NCBI GenBank assembly: GCA_024698705.1
Contig: JAILQX010000021.1
Span: forward strand, 1 to 64,000
From: Lachnospiraceae bacterium
GTDB taxonomy: Bacteria; Bacillota; Clostridia; Lachnospirales; Lachnospiraceae
Reading direction: 5' to 3'
DNA length: 64,000 nucleotides
Shown: positions 33,222-42,837 of the stretch, one piece after another
Layout of the letters: every line of letters begins with the position of its first letter
How positions within the stretch are numbered: position 1 is the stretch's first letter
Translations under genes and position numbers: made by a program
Notes under the pieces: model-generated
Database searches by the model: none
What the model was told of the DNA's origin: nothing
Seen by the model: the letters and a program-made list of their open reading frames with translations, nothing else

Positions 33222-36200
33222 ATGACAAATAGAATCCTGAAAAATAAATTAAATCGTGTTTTAGCCATTGCACTGTCAGCAATATTGGCGTTTAATATTT
33301 CGATCCCGGCATTTGCGACAACTGCGGTCAAGACATCCAATTATGTCATCAGCAAACTTGACGGGGCCAGAGCTGAGCTTGAAAAGCTGGCAGGTCAGAG
33401 AAGCATAGGGGCTGTTATTTATCTGAAGGATGCCTACACACTTAAAGCAGAGGCCGATGCCTACAGCGAGGATGTGGCAAGTCTTGCGACAGGTCAGAGT
33501 GTCGGCATCATTTCGGTGGATGTAGATGACGGAAGGAATATCTGGTATAAAGTCACATACTCCTATGCCGGTGGTACGATAGAAGGCTATGCGGAGCGTG
33601 AATTCCTGGCGAGCAATGATGAGCGTTTTCTCGCATGGGAAGACAGATATATCACGACAAAGAATCGTGAAGCCATCAGACAGCTGGGTGATTGCAGCGA
33701 TATAGAGCAATTCCCGGAGAATTACAGGGATGCATTATACGAATTAAAGAAGAAGCACCCGAACTGGATATTTGTACGCCAGAATGTGGGTCTCAACTGG
33801 AATACAGTCCTTTCCGAAGAAGGTAAAGGAGAACGAAGCCTTATAAGCAGCAGTGCCGATTCAAGCTACAAGGGGGCACCTTCGGCAAATACTGCCGGAT
33901 GGTACAATGCTACCCCGGGTATCCTCGCTTATTATCTTGACCCGCGTAATTTCCTGAGTGAAGAGCGTATATTCATGTTTGAACTTGAAACCTTCAATGC
34001 CGGTACGCATACGACGGATTCCGTTCAAAAGGTACTGAACGGTACGTTTATGTCCGGCGGGATTCCGGGAACCGGTTCAAGTTATGCGCAGGCTATCCTT
34101 GATATAGGTGCGAGCCTCAATATGAGCCCGATAGCGCTTGCTGCAAGACTTAAGCAGGAACAGGGCGTCAATGGCACTTCACCGCTCATTTCGGGCACAT
34201 ATAAGGGATATGAGGGCTATTATAATTATTTCAATATAAAGGCGAACGGAGGAACCAACACCCTTATAATAGAAAATGGTCTTAAATGTGCCAGAGACAA
34301 TGGCTGGAATACCAGAGTTAAGTCGATAAGCGGCGGTGCTTCCATCATAGCGGCATATTATGTCGGAAGAGGGCAGGATACGCTCTATCTGCAGAAATTT
34401 GATGTGGATGCATCTGATAATAAACTGTACACACACCAGTATATGCAGAATATTGCAGCGCCTTACAATGAGGCTTATTCGACCTATAAGGCATACAATA
34501 ACGCACAGATGCTGAATACGGCATTTGTATTTAAGATCCCGGTATATGACAATATGCCGAAAGGACGTTGCATGAAGCCGAATGCAACCGATGTCCTTTC
34601 GCTCAATATGACAGAGGTTGAGAATCTTCCCGTAGATCAGAATGCGGTCGTTACAACATTGATCAATGGTGCAGCGGTTACGGATGTGCCCATGACATAT
34701 ACCAGCACCAATACAGGTATTGCGACAGTTGATGAAAAGGGGGTCATCACGGGTGTCAGACCCGGCGAGGCTTATATAAAAGTCAACAGGGCTGAGGACA
34801 GCTCACAGACCGTACAATGCAAGGTTAAGGTCATAAAGGCTGATATTGCCGTTTCCAAGGTTGATATCCCTGAACTGGATATAACATACAAACCCGATGC
34901 AACACTGGCAGATATTGAGCTGCCGGAGGCTTTTGCATGGGCAGATGCATCGCTTGTGCCCACTGTTGAAAATGCGGGATACAGCGTGATCTACAGCCCG
35001 GATAACAGCAGGTATAATTCACTTACGATGACGATACCGGTAAATGTTGCGAAAGCGACATATAAGCCGGAGGAAATAAAACTTCCTACCGCCGTTACGA
35101 TCAATGCGGGAGCGGAACTCGGCACGGCAGTATTGCCCGAGGGCTTTGTATGGAAGGATCAAACGTTGACGGTTCGCAGAAAAACGGGAAATGTAAGTTA
35201 TGACGCGATCTACTGTGAAGATCCGAACTGCTATGAACCGTTGGAAGTTAAGATAAATGTAAATATCGTATGCAACGAACATGAATACGGAGAATGGATC
35301 GGTGAGCATGCAACCTGTGAAAAGGACGGAACGCTTATACGTACGTGCGAGATCTGCGGTCATACGGAAACACTGAAGGAGCCGGCGACCGGACATGATT
35401 ATATTTCGGAAATAACAGAAGAGCCGACCGAGGATAAAACCGGCATTAGGACGTATACGTGTAAAAACTGCGGGGATACTTATACCGAGGAAATACCCAA
35501 GCTTGAGAAAGCACACACCCACAGCTATACGGAAACCATTACAAAAGAGCCTACATGTACCGAAACAGGGGTAAAAACATATACCTGCAGTTGCGGTGAA
35601 AGCTATACGGAAACCATAGAAGCTACGGGGCATGATTATGATGAAAATAACGTATGTAAGAAATGCGGCTATGAACTTCCGGTAATACCGGTTCATATCC
35701 ACGATTATACGCTGTCGGATACGACTGCGACCTGCACCGAAGCCGGAGAAAACAGGTTTACCTGCAGTTGCGGTGATTCCTACACGGAACCGGCAGAAGC
35801 GCTCGGACATGATTTCAAAAACGGTGTATGCACGAGATGCAAAGCTAAGGAAAAAAACGAAGGTAACTTGACACCAAAGGTGAGCATTACGGCAACACCG
35901 AAGGTTACACCGGAGGGAAGCGGTGAGACAGAAATAACGACTCCCGAGGTGACAGCGACAGCAACGCCTACAGCAAATGCAACAGCCATGGCAGAAGCGG
36001 AGGCAACCGCGGCGGCCCGGGTAACAAGAATGGCGGAAGCAACTTCAGCGGCCAGAGCAACAAGAATAGCGGAAGCAACTGCAGCAGCACAGGCAACAAA
36101 AGCAGCGAAAGCAACAACGGCAGCAACGACAAATGCGGCAGCACAGGCAACAACGGCAGCAACGACAAATGCGGCTGTGGAGGCAACAAAAGCAGCGAAA

Positions 36201-37295
36201 GCAACAACGGCAGCACAGGCAAGTGCAACCGCCGGCGCAGCAGCAAAACCTTCGATAATACCGACACCGACTCAGAAGCCGGTACCCACGGTCGGGAATA
36301 CGCCTGCGGCTACCCAAAAAGCAGAGGGATCCACACCAGCGGTAACTACAAAAGCTGAAGGATCCACACCTGCGGTAACCACAAAAGCTGAAGGATCCAC
36401 ACCTGCGGTAACTGCATCGACGGATGAAAATAAGCCTGAAGCAACTCAGCAAACGACTGCATCAACGCCGGAAACAACAAGAGACAATAAAAAGAACGAA
36501 GATATAACGGATAAGAAGGCGGACAGCAAGCCTGCCAACAATGAAAACAACACAAAGGAAAGCGGTAAAAAGGAACCGGTAAAGCCCGAGATAGAGAATG
36601 TTGATGAATTTACGGAAGGTGAAAGACCGATAAGCATAGTCATGATGTCATCAACTGTACTGGACAAAGAAAAGATAGAGGAGCATATTTCCGCGAACAA
36701 TAAGAAACTTGAGGTGACCCTTGCAAATGATGTGGTATGGTCACTCGATCTGAGCGGAGTAAGTGATTATTCTGACGTAAATATTGATCTTGCAGTCGAT
36801 ACGAGCGACGTAGAGGTGCCGGAGGAAACTTATAAGGCCATTTCAGGCGATAATGAAGTGATGACCATAGAGCTTAAGCATGAAGGCAGTTTCGGCTTCC
36901 CTGTGACACTTCATATTCCGGTAGATGCAAAGTATATCGGAAAGACAGCCAATATGTTCTGGTACAATACCGACGAAGACAAAATGGAATATGTAAATGA
37001 ATGCAAGGTCGGTGAAAACGGCATGACAGCTTTCAGGTTGAGCCATGCTTCAAAGTATGTGATTATATTTGCGGACGGCAGTCTGGATCCGTCAATAAGT
37101 ACAGCGACTGAAGAAAAAGCCGAACGCAGCATAGAGACAGGTGATGCGGATAAAGAAAACGCTGTAATGGCAGCAAGCGAAACTGCCGACAATTCCGGTA
37201 ACATGATATTGATCGTCGGTGCGGTCGCAATAGTACTCATTTTGGTACTCGGTATATCATTGGCAGTGATAGTTTACAGAAAAGAGCGAGACTGA
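33222..37295 (+). CDS. Large secreted glucosaminidase-like surface protein (autolysin)
   Basis: A 1357-residue secreted protein. Residues 1-32 are a signal peptide ending PAFA. An SH3-like region follows (about 60-130). A LytG-like N-acetylglucosaminidase domain spans about 165-400, with RLKQEQGVNGTSPLISG giving the candidate catalytic Glu (about 312). A Big2-like domain (about 465-535; TNTGIATVDEKGVITGVRPG) follows. Four to five Cys-rich repeats of the type CTETGVKTYTCSCGESYTE lie at about 685-880. Next come a long Ala/Thr-rich low-complexity stretch and three copies of KAEGSTPAVTT. The C-terminus has a membrane helix (NMILIVGAVAIVLILVLG) and a basic tail, so it is membrane-anchored. GGAGG precedes ATG 33222. 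It probably cuts peptidoglycan during wall growth or cell separation. Confidence 0.85.
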   Translation: MTNRILKNKLNRVLAIALSAILAFNISIPAFATTAVKTSNYVISKLDGARAELEKLAGQRSIGAVIYLKDAYTLKAEADAYSEDVASLATGQSVGIISVDVDDGRNIWYKVTYSYAGGTIEGYAEREFLASNDERFLAWEDRYITTKNREAIRQLGDCSDIEQFPENYRDALYELKKKHPNWIFVRQNVGLNWNTVLSEEGKGERSLISSSADSSYKGAPSANTAGWYNATPGILAYYLDPRNFLSEERIFMFELETFNAGTHTTDSVQKVLNGTFMSGGIPGTGSSYAQAILDIGASLNMSPIALAARLKQEQGVNGTSPLISGTYKGYEGYYNYFNIKANGGTNTLIIENGLKCARDNGWNTRVKSISGGASIIAAYYVGRGQDTLYLQKFDVDASDNKLYTHQYMQNIAAPYNEAYSTYKAYNNAQMLNTAFVFKIPVYDNMPKGRCMKPNATDVLSLNMTEVENLPVDQNAVVTTLINGAAVTDVPMTYTSTNTGIATVDEKGVITGVRPGEAYIKVNRAEDSSQTVQCKVKVIKADIAVSKVDIPELDITYKPDATLADIELPEAFAWADASLVPTVENAGYSVIYSPDNSRYNSLTMTIPVNVAKATYKPEEIKLPTAVTINAGAELGTAVLPEGFVWKDQTLTVRRKTGNVSYDAIYCEDPNCYEPLEVKINVNIVCNEHEYGEWIGEHATCEKDGTLIRTCEICGHTETLKEPATGHDYISEITEEPTEDKTGIRTYTCKNCGDTYTEEIPKLEKAHTHSYTETITKEPTCTETGVKTYTCSCGESYTETIEATGHDYDENNVCKKCGYELPVIPVHIHDYTLSDTTATCTEAGENRFTCSCGDSYTEPAEALGHDFKNGVCTRCKAKEKNEGNLTPKVSITATPKVTPEGSGETEITTPEVTATATPTANATAMAEAEATAAARVTRMAEATSAARATRIAEATAAAQATKAAKATTAATTNAAAQATTAATTNAAVEATKAAKATTAAQASATAGAAAKPSIIPTPTQKPVPTVGNTPAATQKAEGSTPAVTTKAEGSTPAVTTKAEGSTPAVTASTDENKPEATQQTTASTPETTRDNKKNEDITDKKADSKPANNENNTKESGKKEPVKPEIENVDEFTEGERPISIVMMSSTVLDKEKIEEHISANNKKLEVTLANDVVWSLDLSGVSDYSDVNIDLAVDTSDVEVPEETYKAISGDNEVMTIELKHEGSFGFPVTLHIPVDAKYIGKTANMFWYNTDEDKMEYVNECKVGENGMTAFRLSHASKYVIIFADGSLDPSISTATEEKAERSIETGDADKENAVMAASETADNSGNMILIVGAVAIVLILVLGISLAVIVYRKERD
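36318..36416 (+). repeat. Three tandem 33-base repeats coding KAEGSTPAVTT
   Basis: Three in-frame 33-base units (36318-36350, 36351-36383, 36384-36416) encode KAEGSTPAVTT, the last ending VTA. They form a flexible Thr/Pro-rich spacer of the autolysin-like protein and are prone to copy-number change. Confidence 0.9.
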
Positions 37296-37399
37296 GGATG
37301 ATTTTTCAATTTCCTCTTTATGTGGTACAATTCAAGCTGGCGGACATTGACCGACGATGGTATATTATCGATAAATAAAACAGGTAACGGAGCAAAAAT

Positions 37400-38464
37400 A
37401 TGGCAGCATCCATACTAATTCTAATTTTAATTTTTGCAATAGCCCCATTTCTTATGGGACTTGTTCCTGCTTTCTTTACAGCAAAACAGCGTAGAACAAC
37501 AAGTGTTATCTATTTGGGCGGTTTTATACTGGGGCTGGCTTTATTCCAGTTGATAGCGGTACCCATAGTCATATTGGATGCATGGGGCTTTGAACTGATC
37601 GTTATTCTGTATTCCATAAGCATGGCTGTCGTATCGGCAGCGGGAGTGATACTTACATTTATCAAATGGAAAAAAGAAGGCAATATATTTGCGGAAGCAG
37701 CATTCAAGCGTAACCTCACGGTGGAGGAGGTCGTTGAATGGGTCATATTTGCGGCGCTTCTTATTTTCCAGCTCGTCATGTTTGTGAAAATGGCCTCATT
37801 TGACGGCGATGATGCATATTATGTGGTGGAATCATTGCTTACAACCGAATCTGATACGCTTTACAGGATTAGACCGTATACCGGATTGTCCACGGATCTG
37901 GATCTGAGACACAGTCTTGCGGTATTTCCCATATGGATCGCATATGCTTCAAGGGTGAGCGGTATCCATTCGACTATTCTTTGCCACAGTTTTATGGGGC
38001 TTTTGCTCATCCCGATAACCTATACGATTTATCTGGAGATAGGTCGTAACGTCCTCAAGAAGGAACGTAAGAAAATGCCGATATTCATGATATTTATCGC
38101 GATCATGCAGATATTCGGCAATGTTTCGATCTATACCAACTCCACATTTCTGATCACGAGAACCTGGCAGGGTAAATCCGTGCTTGCAAATATCTGTCTG
38201 CCGTGCGTTATATGGCTGCTTTTGAATATATTTGACAGTGACAACAGGGATGAAGACAATACTCTGGGATTGTGGATAATATTATTCTCCGTTAATATCG
38301 TTGCGGCTATGAGTTCGACGGCCAGTGTATTTCTTATGGCCATGCTGATAGGACTGTCGGGACTTGTACTTGCACTCAGAGAAAAAAACATTCAGATATT
38401 GTTAAAACTGATCATTACCTGTATACCGCTTGTGGTTTACGGGGCTTTATATATGTTGTTGTAG
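37400..38464 (+). CDS. Polytopic membrane protein, DUF6077/GT-C-like
   Basis: A 354-residue protein with about eight hydrophobic segments. After the first four helices, FDGDDAYYVVESLLT (about 134) places a DD pair in an external loop, as in GT-C glycosyltransferases that use polyprenyl-phosphate sugars. Similar DUF6077 proteins occur in Lachnospiraceae surface-glycan loci. The gene follows the autolysin after a 104-base gap and is followed after 63 bases by a second membrane protein that looks like its partner. Catalysis is inferred from the fold only. Confidence 0.6.
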   Translation: MAASILILILIFAIAPFLMGLVPAFFTAKQRRTTSVIYLGGFILGLALFQLIAVPIVILDAWGFELIVILYSISMAVVSAAGVILTFIKWKKEGNIFAEAAFKRNLTVEEVVEWVIFAALLIFQLVMFVKMASFDGDDAYYVVESLLTTESDTLYRIRPYTGLSTDLDLRHSLAVFPIWIAYASRVSGIHSTILCHSFMGLLLIPITYTIYLEIGRNVLKKERKKMPIFMIFIAIMQIFGNVSIYTNSTFLITRTWQGKSVLANICLPCVIWLLLNIFDSDNRDEDNTLGLWIILFSVNIVAAMSSTASVFLMAMLIGLSGLVLALREKNIQILLKLIITCIPLVVYGALYMLL

Positions 38465-38527
38465 AAGAACACTCGCTGTTATTGATCCGACATTAACGGA
38501 TGGGCGGGCACTACATTTGAGGATCGC

Positions 38528-39289
38528 ATGAATACGGTAATCGAGGTTTTCAAAAATTATAACGGAACAGGTTACTATTGCGTGTTGTTTATCATCGCGC
38601 TGCTGTATCTATGGTTCACGGAAGAAGATAAGCGCATCAGGGCTCTGCTTATATACACGCCCTCGGTCATTCAGGTGCTTTTCTTTATTCCATATTTTTA
38701 CATGCTCTACAATATGCTTGATGAGGGAACTTATTACAGGATATTGTGGCTCATGCCGATGTCTGTGGTAATAGCATATGCGGGATGCAAGGTCATAGGT
38801 GTCCATACCAAGATAGGGCTTGCACTGCTTTCGGCCATCCTTATCATGGGCGGCACATATGTCTATAAAAGCGTATATATGTCACCGGCTGAGAATGCGT
38901 ATCATTTGCCTGAGGAGGCTGTTCAGATATGTGACATGATAAAGCCTGAAGAAGGCAGAGAACGTGTCTGGGCTGTATTTCCGACCGATCTCGTGCATTT
39001 TGTAAGACAGTATACGACCACGATACAGATGCCCTTCGGACGAAATAATATGGTCGCGGAATGGGAAAACTACGAAAATCCCATGTACGACTTTTACATT
39101 CAGCCCGTTCTTGATGTGGAGCAGTTGTCGGAACTGGCGACGGAATACTATTGCAACTACATTATTTTGGACAAGGAAAGGATCCTTGAGAACGGTAAGC
39201 TTGAGGATTATGACATCATAAAAATCGGTGAGACTGACCATTACATAGTCTACCGCAATAAAAAAGTTCCCTTCTGGGATGAGAGATGA
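38528..39289 (+). CDS. Membrane protein, partner of the DUF6077-like protein
   Basis: A 253-residue protein. Residues 1-125 hold about four membrane helices (CVLFIIALLYLWF, ALLIYTPSVIQVLFFIPYF, VVIAYAGCKVI and IGLALLSAILIMGG). Residues 130-253 are soluble and probably outside, with VWAVFPTDLVHFVRQY and YYCNYIILDKER. I do not recognise a named family. GAGG precedes ATG 38528. It could be the second half of an ancestral larger GT-C protein, since the preceding protein ends in a helix, but both genes have their own start and ribosome site. Confidence 0.6.
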   Translation: MNTVIEVFKNYNGTGYYCVLFIIALLYLWFTEEDKRIRALLIYTPSVIQVLFFIPYFYMLYNMLDEGTYYRILWLMPMSVVIAYAGCKVIGVHTKIGLALLSAILIMGGTYVYKSVYMSPAENAYHLPEEAVQICDMIKPEEGRERVWAVFPTDLVHFVRQYTTTIQMPFGRNNMVAEWENYENPMYDFYIQPVLDVEQLSELATEYYCNYIILDKERILENGKLEDYDIIKIGETDHYIVYRNKKVPFWDER

Positions 39290-39300
39290 GAGGAAATAAC

Positions 39301-40338
39301 ATGGCAAAACGTAAGGTTGTCAGCGATTTCGAGGAAATACGTGAAGAACAGGAAGACTTCGAATTTGATGATGAAGACTTTGGAGATATTGAAGACAGCG
39401 ATATAAAAAGGGGCAGAAGGAAAAGTAGCGGACACGTCATTTTTTTTGCTCTTGTTGCGCTTGTGCTTGTCATATGCGGTGTCAGCCTGATGATCTGGAA
39501 CAGGGGAGAGGAGCAGGAAGATATCGAGATAGATGAATCGGAGTTTGATACTGAACCCAATGATTATATTCAGCCACTGACAAGCGATCTTATGGCCGGA
39601 AAGCCGGAAGATGATGTTACGACCATACTTGCTCTGGGCAATTCACCCTTTGCGGATGACGGGGACAACAATCTTCTTGCCGCGGCCCTTAGGGATGTTT
39701 ACGGCGCCACGGTCATCAATGCATCCGTGCCGGATTCTTATCAGGCAAGGAGCAATCCGATGGGGGATACTTCGGATCCCTGTGACGGAGTCAGTCTTGC
39801 AAATGTGGTTGAGGCGCTTACGACAGGTAATTTTGAGCCTCTCGAAGAGTCCGCGAAAGAAGTTTCGGACAGTGCATACGACTGCGTATGCGAGTTTGCA
39901 TCCATCGATATGACGCATGTGGACTGCGTGGTTATATTTTACGATCTGAGTGATTATATAGCTCACAGAAACATATATAATCCGGGTGACGAAGACGATG
40001 TAACAACATTCTGCGGGGCTTTGAGTGCTTCCATCAAGATGATACAGGAAAAATATCCGTATATCAGGATAGTTGTGCTTTCTACACCTGCGTGCGGTAA
40101 GACCATAGATGATTATTACGTTGACGGGACGATCGTTGACCTCGCCAACGGAACACTTCCGGATTATATAGGAAATGAGATCACTGTATGTGCGACACGC
40201 GGGGTTTCATTCGTGGATCTGTATTTCGGAGCCATTCACGTGGATAACAGGGACCGTTATCTTGTAAATGATTATCATCTCAATGCCGAAGGGGCTAAGG
40301 TGGTCGCACAGAGAATGGCGAAGCTGATCACATTATAA
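39301..40338 (+). CDS. Membrane-anchored SGNH/GDSL-like hydrolase
   Basis: A 345-residue protein. The acidic N-terminus (1-40) is followed by one membrane helix (about 47-65, VIFFALVALVLVICGVSLM), so the domain from 85 on lies outside the cell. LALGNSPFADDGDNNLLAAA (about 110) places a Ser at the SGNH block I position, VVIFYDLSDYI at block III, and YHLNAEGAKVVAQ (about 325) gives the block V D-x-x-H-like end. Such proteins deacylate or acylate surface sugars. I chose ATG 39301 because GAGAGGAAA serves it. The next gene is an acyltransferase, which fits an acetylation/deacetylation pair. Confidence 0.7.
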   Translation: MAKRKVVSDFEEIREEQEDFEFDDEDFGDIEDSDIKRGRRKSSGHVIFFALVALVLVICGVSLMIWNRGEEQEDIEIDESEFDTEPNDYIQPLTSDLMAGKPEDDVTTILALGNSPFADDGDNNLLAAALRDVYGATVINASVPDSYQARSNPMGDTSDPCDGVSLANVVEALTTGNFEPLEESAKEVSDSAYDCVCEFASIDMTHVDCVVIFYDLSDYIAHRNIYNPGDEDDVTTFCGALSASIKMIQEKYPYIRIVVLSTPACGKTIDDYYVDGTIVDLANGTLPDYIGNEITVCATRGVSFVDLYFGAIHVDNRDRYLVNDYHLNAEGAKVVAQRMAKLITL

Positions 40339-40356
40339 GGGCAGATAGGCAGAGTT

Positions 40357-41493
40357 ATGTCTTCAAACGGAGAACGCAATAAAACCTTTACAATTCTATC
40401 GTGTATAGGCATTGTCCTGATAATACTGGGTCATCTGAATTTCGGTATACTGGAATTCGGTGGCCTGTTTCCGTATTATTCATACCATGTTATGATATTT
40501 GTGTTCGTATCCGGATACTTTTATAAAAAAGAAGACGAAAAGAATATATTGGGACTTGTAAAAAGAAAAGCAAAAAGACTGCTGCTTCCGTATATGATCA
40601 CGAATCTTCTTATCGGTATCATCGTGTCGCTGCTTCACAGGGCGGGGATAATATTCGGAGGCAGGCTGACTCCGGTTACTCTCTTTGTGGAGCCGTTTAC
40701 CGACGGACATCAGTTTATGCTCAATGCTCCGGCATGGTTCATACCCGCCTTGTTCTTACTGGAACTGTTTAATGTGATCGCAAGAAAAGTGCTGGGATAT
40801 GTAAAAGCAGATAATGAGTATGTGATATTTGTTATATACTTTTTACTTGGGATAGCGTGCGTTATCTTATCGCAAAGAGGAAGCATATATGATTATTACA
40901 GGATACCCGGAAGGATAATGCTGATGGCGCCGGTTTTTCAGGCCGGAAGGCTGTACGCCGCAAAACTGGAACGTTTCAACAATTTAGGGATCATTGGTAA
41001 CGGCATATATTTTACCATAATATTAATTCTAAATTTAATATTATGCAAAACGATGGCCGGACTCGGTTTTTCGGTCGCATGGGTCAACGGATTCAACAAT
41101 AATCCGTTCATACCGTTTGTCACGAGCTTTACGGGAATAGCGCTTTGGCTGAAGATCTCTCAGATCCTGGCCCGGATCGATCTTAAAAACGGCTTTGCGG
41201 ATTACATGGGAAGACATACGGGCTATATATGCATATTTCACCTGGCAGCCTCATTTGCATTGAACTCGCTGCTGGCGTTTTTACACACAAAAGGTTCGCT
41301 CGACGGATTTGACATGACACTTTACAAAGGCGATGTATATTATGCATATGTGCCCGCCGGGGCGGATGCGTTCAAGTTGATCTATCTGGCGGTATGTATT
41401 ATACTGCCGATCGTATTTTGCCTATTATATGATAAAGTTGCCTCTATCTTTAAGAACGCAGGCAAACGCAGAGTTTTGAAACAGGAGAATTGA
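40357..41493 (+). CDS. Acyltransferase-3 family membrane protein (OafA-like)
   Basis: A 378-residue integral membrane acyltransferase with about ten helices. ILSCIGIVLIILGHLNFG (about 13-30) contains the candidate catalytic His, and FVFVSGYFYKKE (about 48) and KAKRLLLPYMITNLL (about 69-83) match the family. Members acetylate polysaccharides, O-antigens or peptidoglycan on the outer face. The stop overlaps the start region of the next gene by a few bases' spacing, so they are co-transcribed. The acyl group and acceptor are unknown. Confidence 0.85.
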   Translation: MSSNGERNKTFTILSCIGIVLIILGHLNFGILEFGGLFPYYSYHVMIFVFVSGYFYKKEDEKNILGLVKRKAKRLLLPYMITNLLIGIIVSLLHRAGIIFGGRLTPVTLFVEPFTDGHQFMLNAPAWFIPALFLLELFNVIARKVLGYVKADNEYVIFVIYFLLGIACVILSQRGSIYDYYRIPGRIMLMAPVFQAGRLYAAKLERFNNLGIIGNGIYFTIILILNLILCKTMAGLGFSVAWVNGFNNNPFIPFVTSFTGIALWLKISQILARIDLKNGFADYMGRHTGYICIFHLAASFALNSLLAFLHTKGSLDGFDMTLYKGDVYYAYVPAGADAFKLIYLAVCIILPIVFCLLYDKVASIFKNAGKRRVLKQEN

Positions 41494-41494
41494 T

Positions 41495-42358
41495 ATGTGG
41501 ATTGCGGACGGTTGGAATGATTATGAGGTGATCGATACATCCGACGGAGAAAAACTGGAACGCTGGGGAGACTACATTCTTGTCAGACCGGATCCTCAGG
41601 TGATCTGGAAGAGCAAAAAAAGCGATAAGAGGTGGAAGAGTATGAACGGCCACTATCATCGCAGCAAAGCCGGCGGAGGGGAGTGGGAGTTTTTTGATCT
41701 TCCGCAGGAATGGCAGATATCTTATCGGGAGCTTAAGTTCAATCTGAAGCCTTTCAGTTTCAAGCATACAGGGCTTTTCCCCGAGCAGGCGTGCAACTGG
41801 GACTGGTTCTCCGAGTTGATAAAAAAAGCGGGGAGACCGATAAAGGTCCTCAACCTTTTTGCTTACACCGGAGGAGCAACGTTGAGTGCCGCAGCCGCGG
41901 GGGCGAGCGTTACTCACGTTGATGCATCAAAGGGCATGGTCAACTGGGCCAAGGAAAATGCGGCGTGTTCCGGTCTTTCCGACAAACCGATCAGATGGCT
42001 TGTGGATGACTGCGTGAAATTTGTTGAACGCGAGATACGAAGGGGCAATAAATACGACGCGATAATCATGGATCCGCCTTCCTACGGCAGGGGACCGAAG
42101 GGAGAGACCTGGAAGATAGAAGAATCAATCTTTCCTTTTATTGAACTCACAATGGACATCCTGAGCAATGAGCCGCTGTTTTATCTTGTGAATTCATATA
42201 CTACCGGTCTTCAGCCGGCAGTGCTCACATACATGCTTTCCATGACTGTCGGAAGGAAATACGGCGGCAAAGTGGAAGCATCGGAAATAGGACTTCCGGT
42301 CAGCAACAGTGGATTGATACTCCCGTGTGGAGCCTCCGGCCGATATGTAATGCCCTGA
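41495..42358 (+). CDS. Class I SAM methyltransferase, RlmI-like
   Basis: A 287-residue methyltransferase. The N-terminal part (DGEKLERWGDYILVRPDPQVIW) precedes motif I, VLNLFAYTGGATLSAAAAGA (about 122-141), then VTHVDASKGMVNWAKENA, and DAIIMDPPSYGRGPKG (about 188) is the DPPSYG motif of nucleic-acid methyltransferases. This layout matches the rRNA methyltransferase group RlmI/RlmK, so it is probably a housekeeping RNA-modifying enzyme carried in the operon. Its last codons lie in the first copy of a 19-base direct repeat. Confidence 0.82.
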   Translation: MWIADGWNDYEVIDTSDGEKLERWGDYILVRPDPQVIWKSKKSDKRWKSMNGHYHRSKAGGGEWEFFDLPQEWQISYRELKFNLKPFSFKHTGLFPEQACNWDWFSELIKKAGRPIKVLNLFAYTGGATLSAAAAGASVTHVDASKGMVNWAKENAACSGLSDKPIRWLVDDCVKFVEREIRRGNKYDAIIMDPPSYGRGPKGETWKIEESIFPFIELTMDILSNEPLFYLVNSYTTGLQPAVLTYMLSMTVGRKYGGKVEASEIGLPVSNSGLILPCGASGRYVMP

Positions 42359-42443
42359 CAAGGGCATTATGCAGCGCGAGCCACATCGACGAAGTCGATA
42401 TTCAAACTGGCGAGCGTTCCCCAAATGTAATGCCCTGACAAGG
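42345..42443 (+). repeat. 80-base repeat unit with 19-base direct repeats and internal palindromes
   Basis: ATGTAATGCCCTGACAAGG occurs at 42345-42363 and again at 42425-42443. Between them GGCATTA (42363-42369) is mirrored by TAATGCC (42428-42434), ATCGAC/GTCGAT (42385-42399) forms a central hairpin, and AATGCCCT/AGGGCATT (42349-42368) forms another. The first copy overlaps the methyltransferase stop and the second provides the ribosome site of the next gene. It looks like a small palindromic element inserted with target duplication. Confidence 0.65.
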
Positions 42444-42450
42444 AAATAAA

Positions 42451-42837
42451 ATGAAAAACAATAATATCAATATTCTGAACATACTTTTATTACAGCTTGT
42501 TATCATCATCTATACTTTTAACAGCATTATTGCCAAGTTCGCCTCACATACCGCGGTATGGTCGTTTGAATTCTTCATGTACTATGCGGCTGAGGTATTC
42601 GTTCTTGGCATCTATGCAATTTGCTGGCAGCAGATGATCAAAAGATTCGATCTTTCGGTTGCTTATGCCAACAGATCCGTGGCGATACTGTGGACGGCAT
42701 TGTGGTCTGTCGTTATTTTCGGGGAAGGCATCAGCCTCAAGCAGATGGCAGGCATATTGCTTGTGGTTGCAGGAACGGTCATTGTTAACATGAACGGTTC
42801 TTCAAAATCCGAAAAATGCCAAAAGGAGGTGGAATGA
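42451..42837 (+). CDS. SMR/EamA-type small membrane transporter subunit
   Basis: A 128-residue protein with four membrane helices, the size of SMR and ArnE-like half-transporters. The C-terminal AILWTALWSVVIFGEGISLK (about 71-90) and QMAGILLVVAGTVIVNM match the conserved end of EamA/SMR repeats. AAGGAAAT precedes ATG 42451. It overlaps the next gene, a second half-transporter, by 4 bases, and together they would form a heterodimer. In Gram-negative bacteria ArnE/ArnF flip an undecaprenyl-phosphate sugar; a similar lipid-linked sugar role here is inference. Confidence 0.8.
   Translation: MKNNNINILNILLLQLVIIIYTFNSIIAKFASHTAVWSFEFFMYYAAEVFVLGIYAICWQQMIKRFDLSVAYANRSVAILWTALWSVVIFGEGISLKQMAGILLVVAGTVIVNMNGSSKSEKCQKEVE

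Noticed and set aside
35019-35810. A 263-codon minus-strand open frame inside the autolysin gene
   Set aside because: The composition (Arg/Phe/Tyr-rich) is typical of a shadow frame opposite a Thr/Glu/Cys-rich protein; no start signal.
36318-36416. Regular 33-base repeats as a CRISPR array
   Set aside because: They are contiguous in-frame protein repeats without spacers; no cas genes are present.
38465-38527. Frameshift or stop joining the two membrane genes at 37400 and 38528
   Set aside because: The second gene has its own ATG and GAGG site, and the gap carries no coding continuation in another frame that I can recognise.
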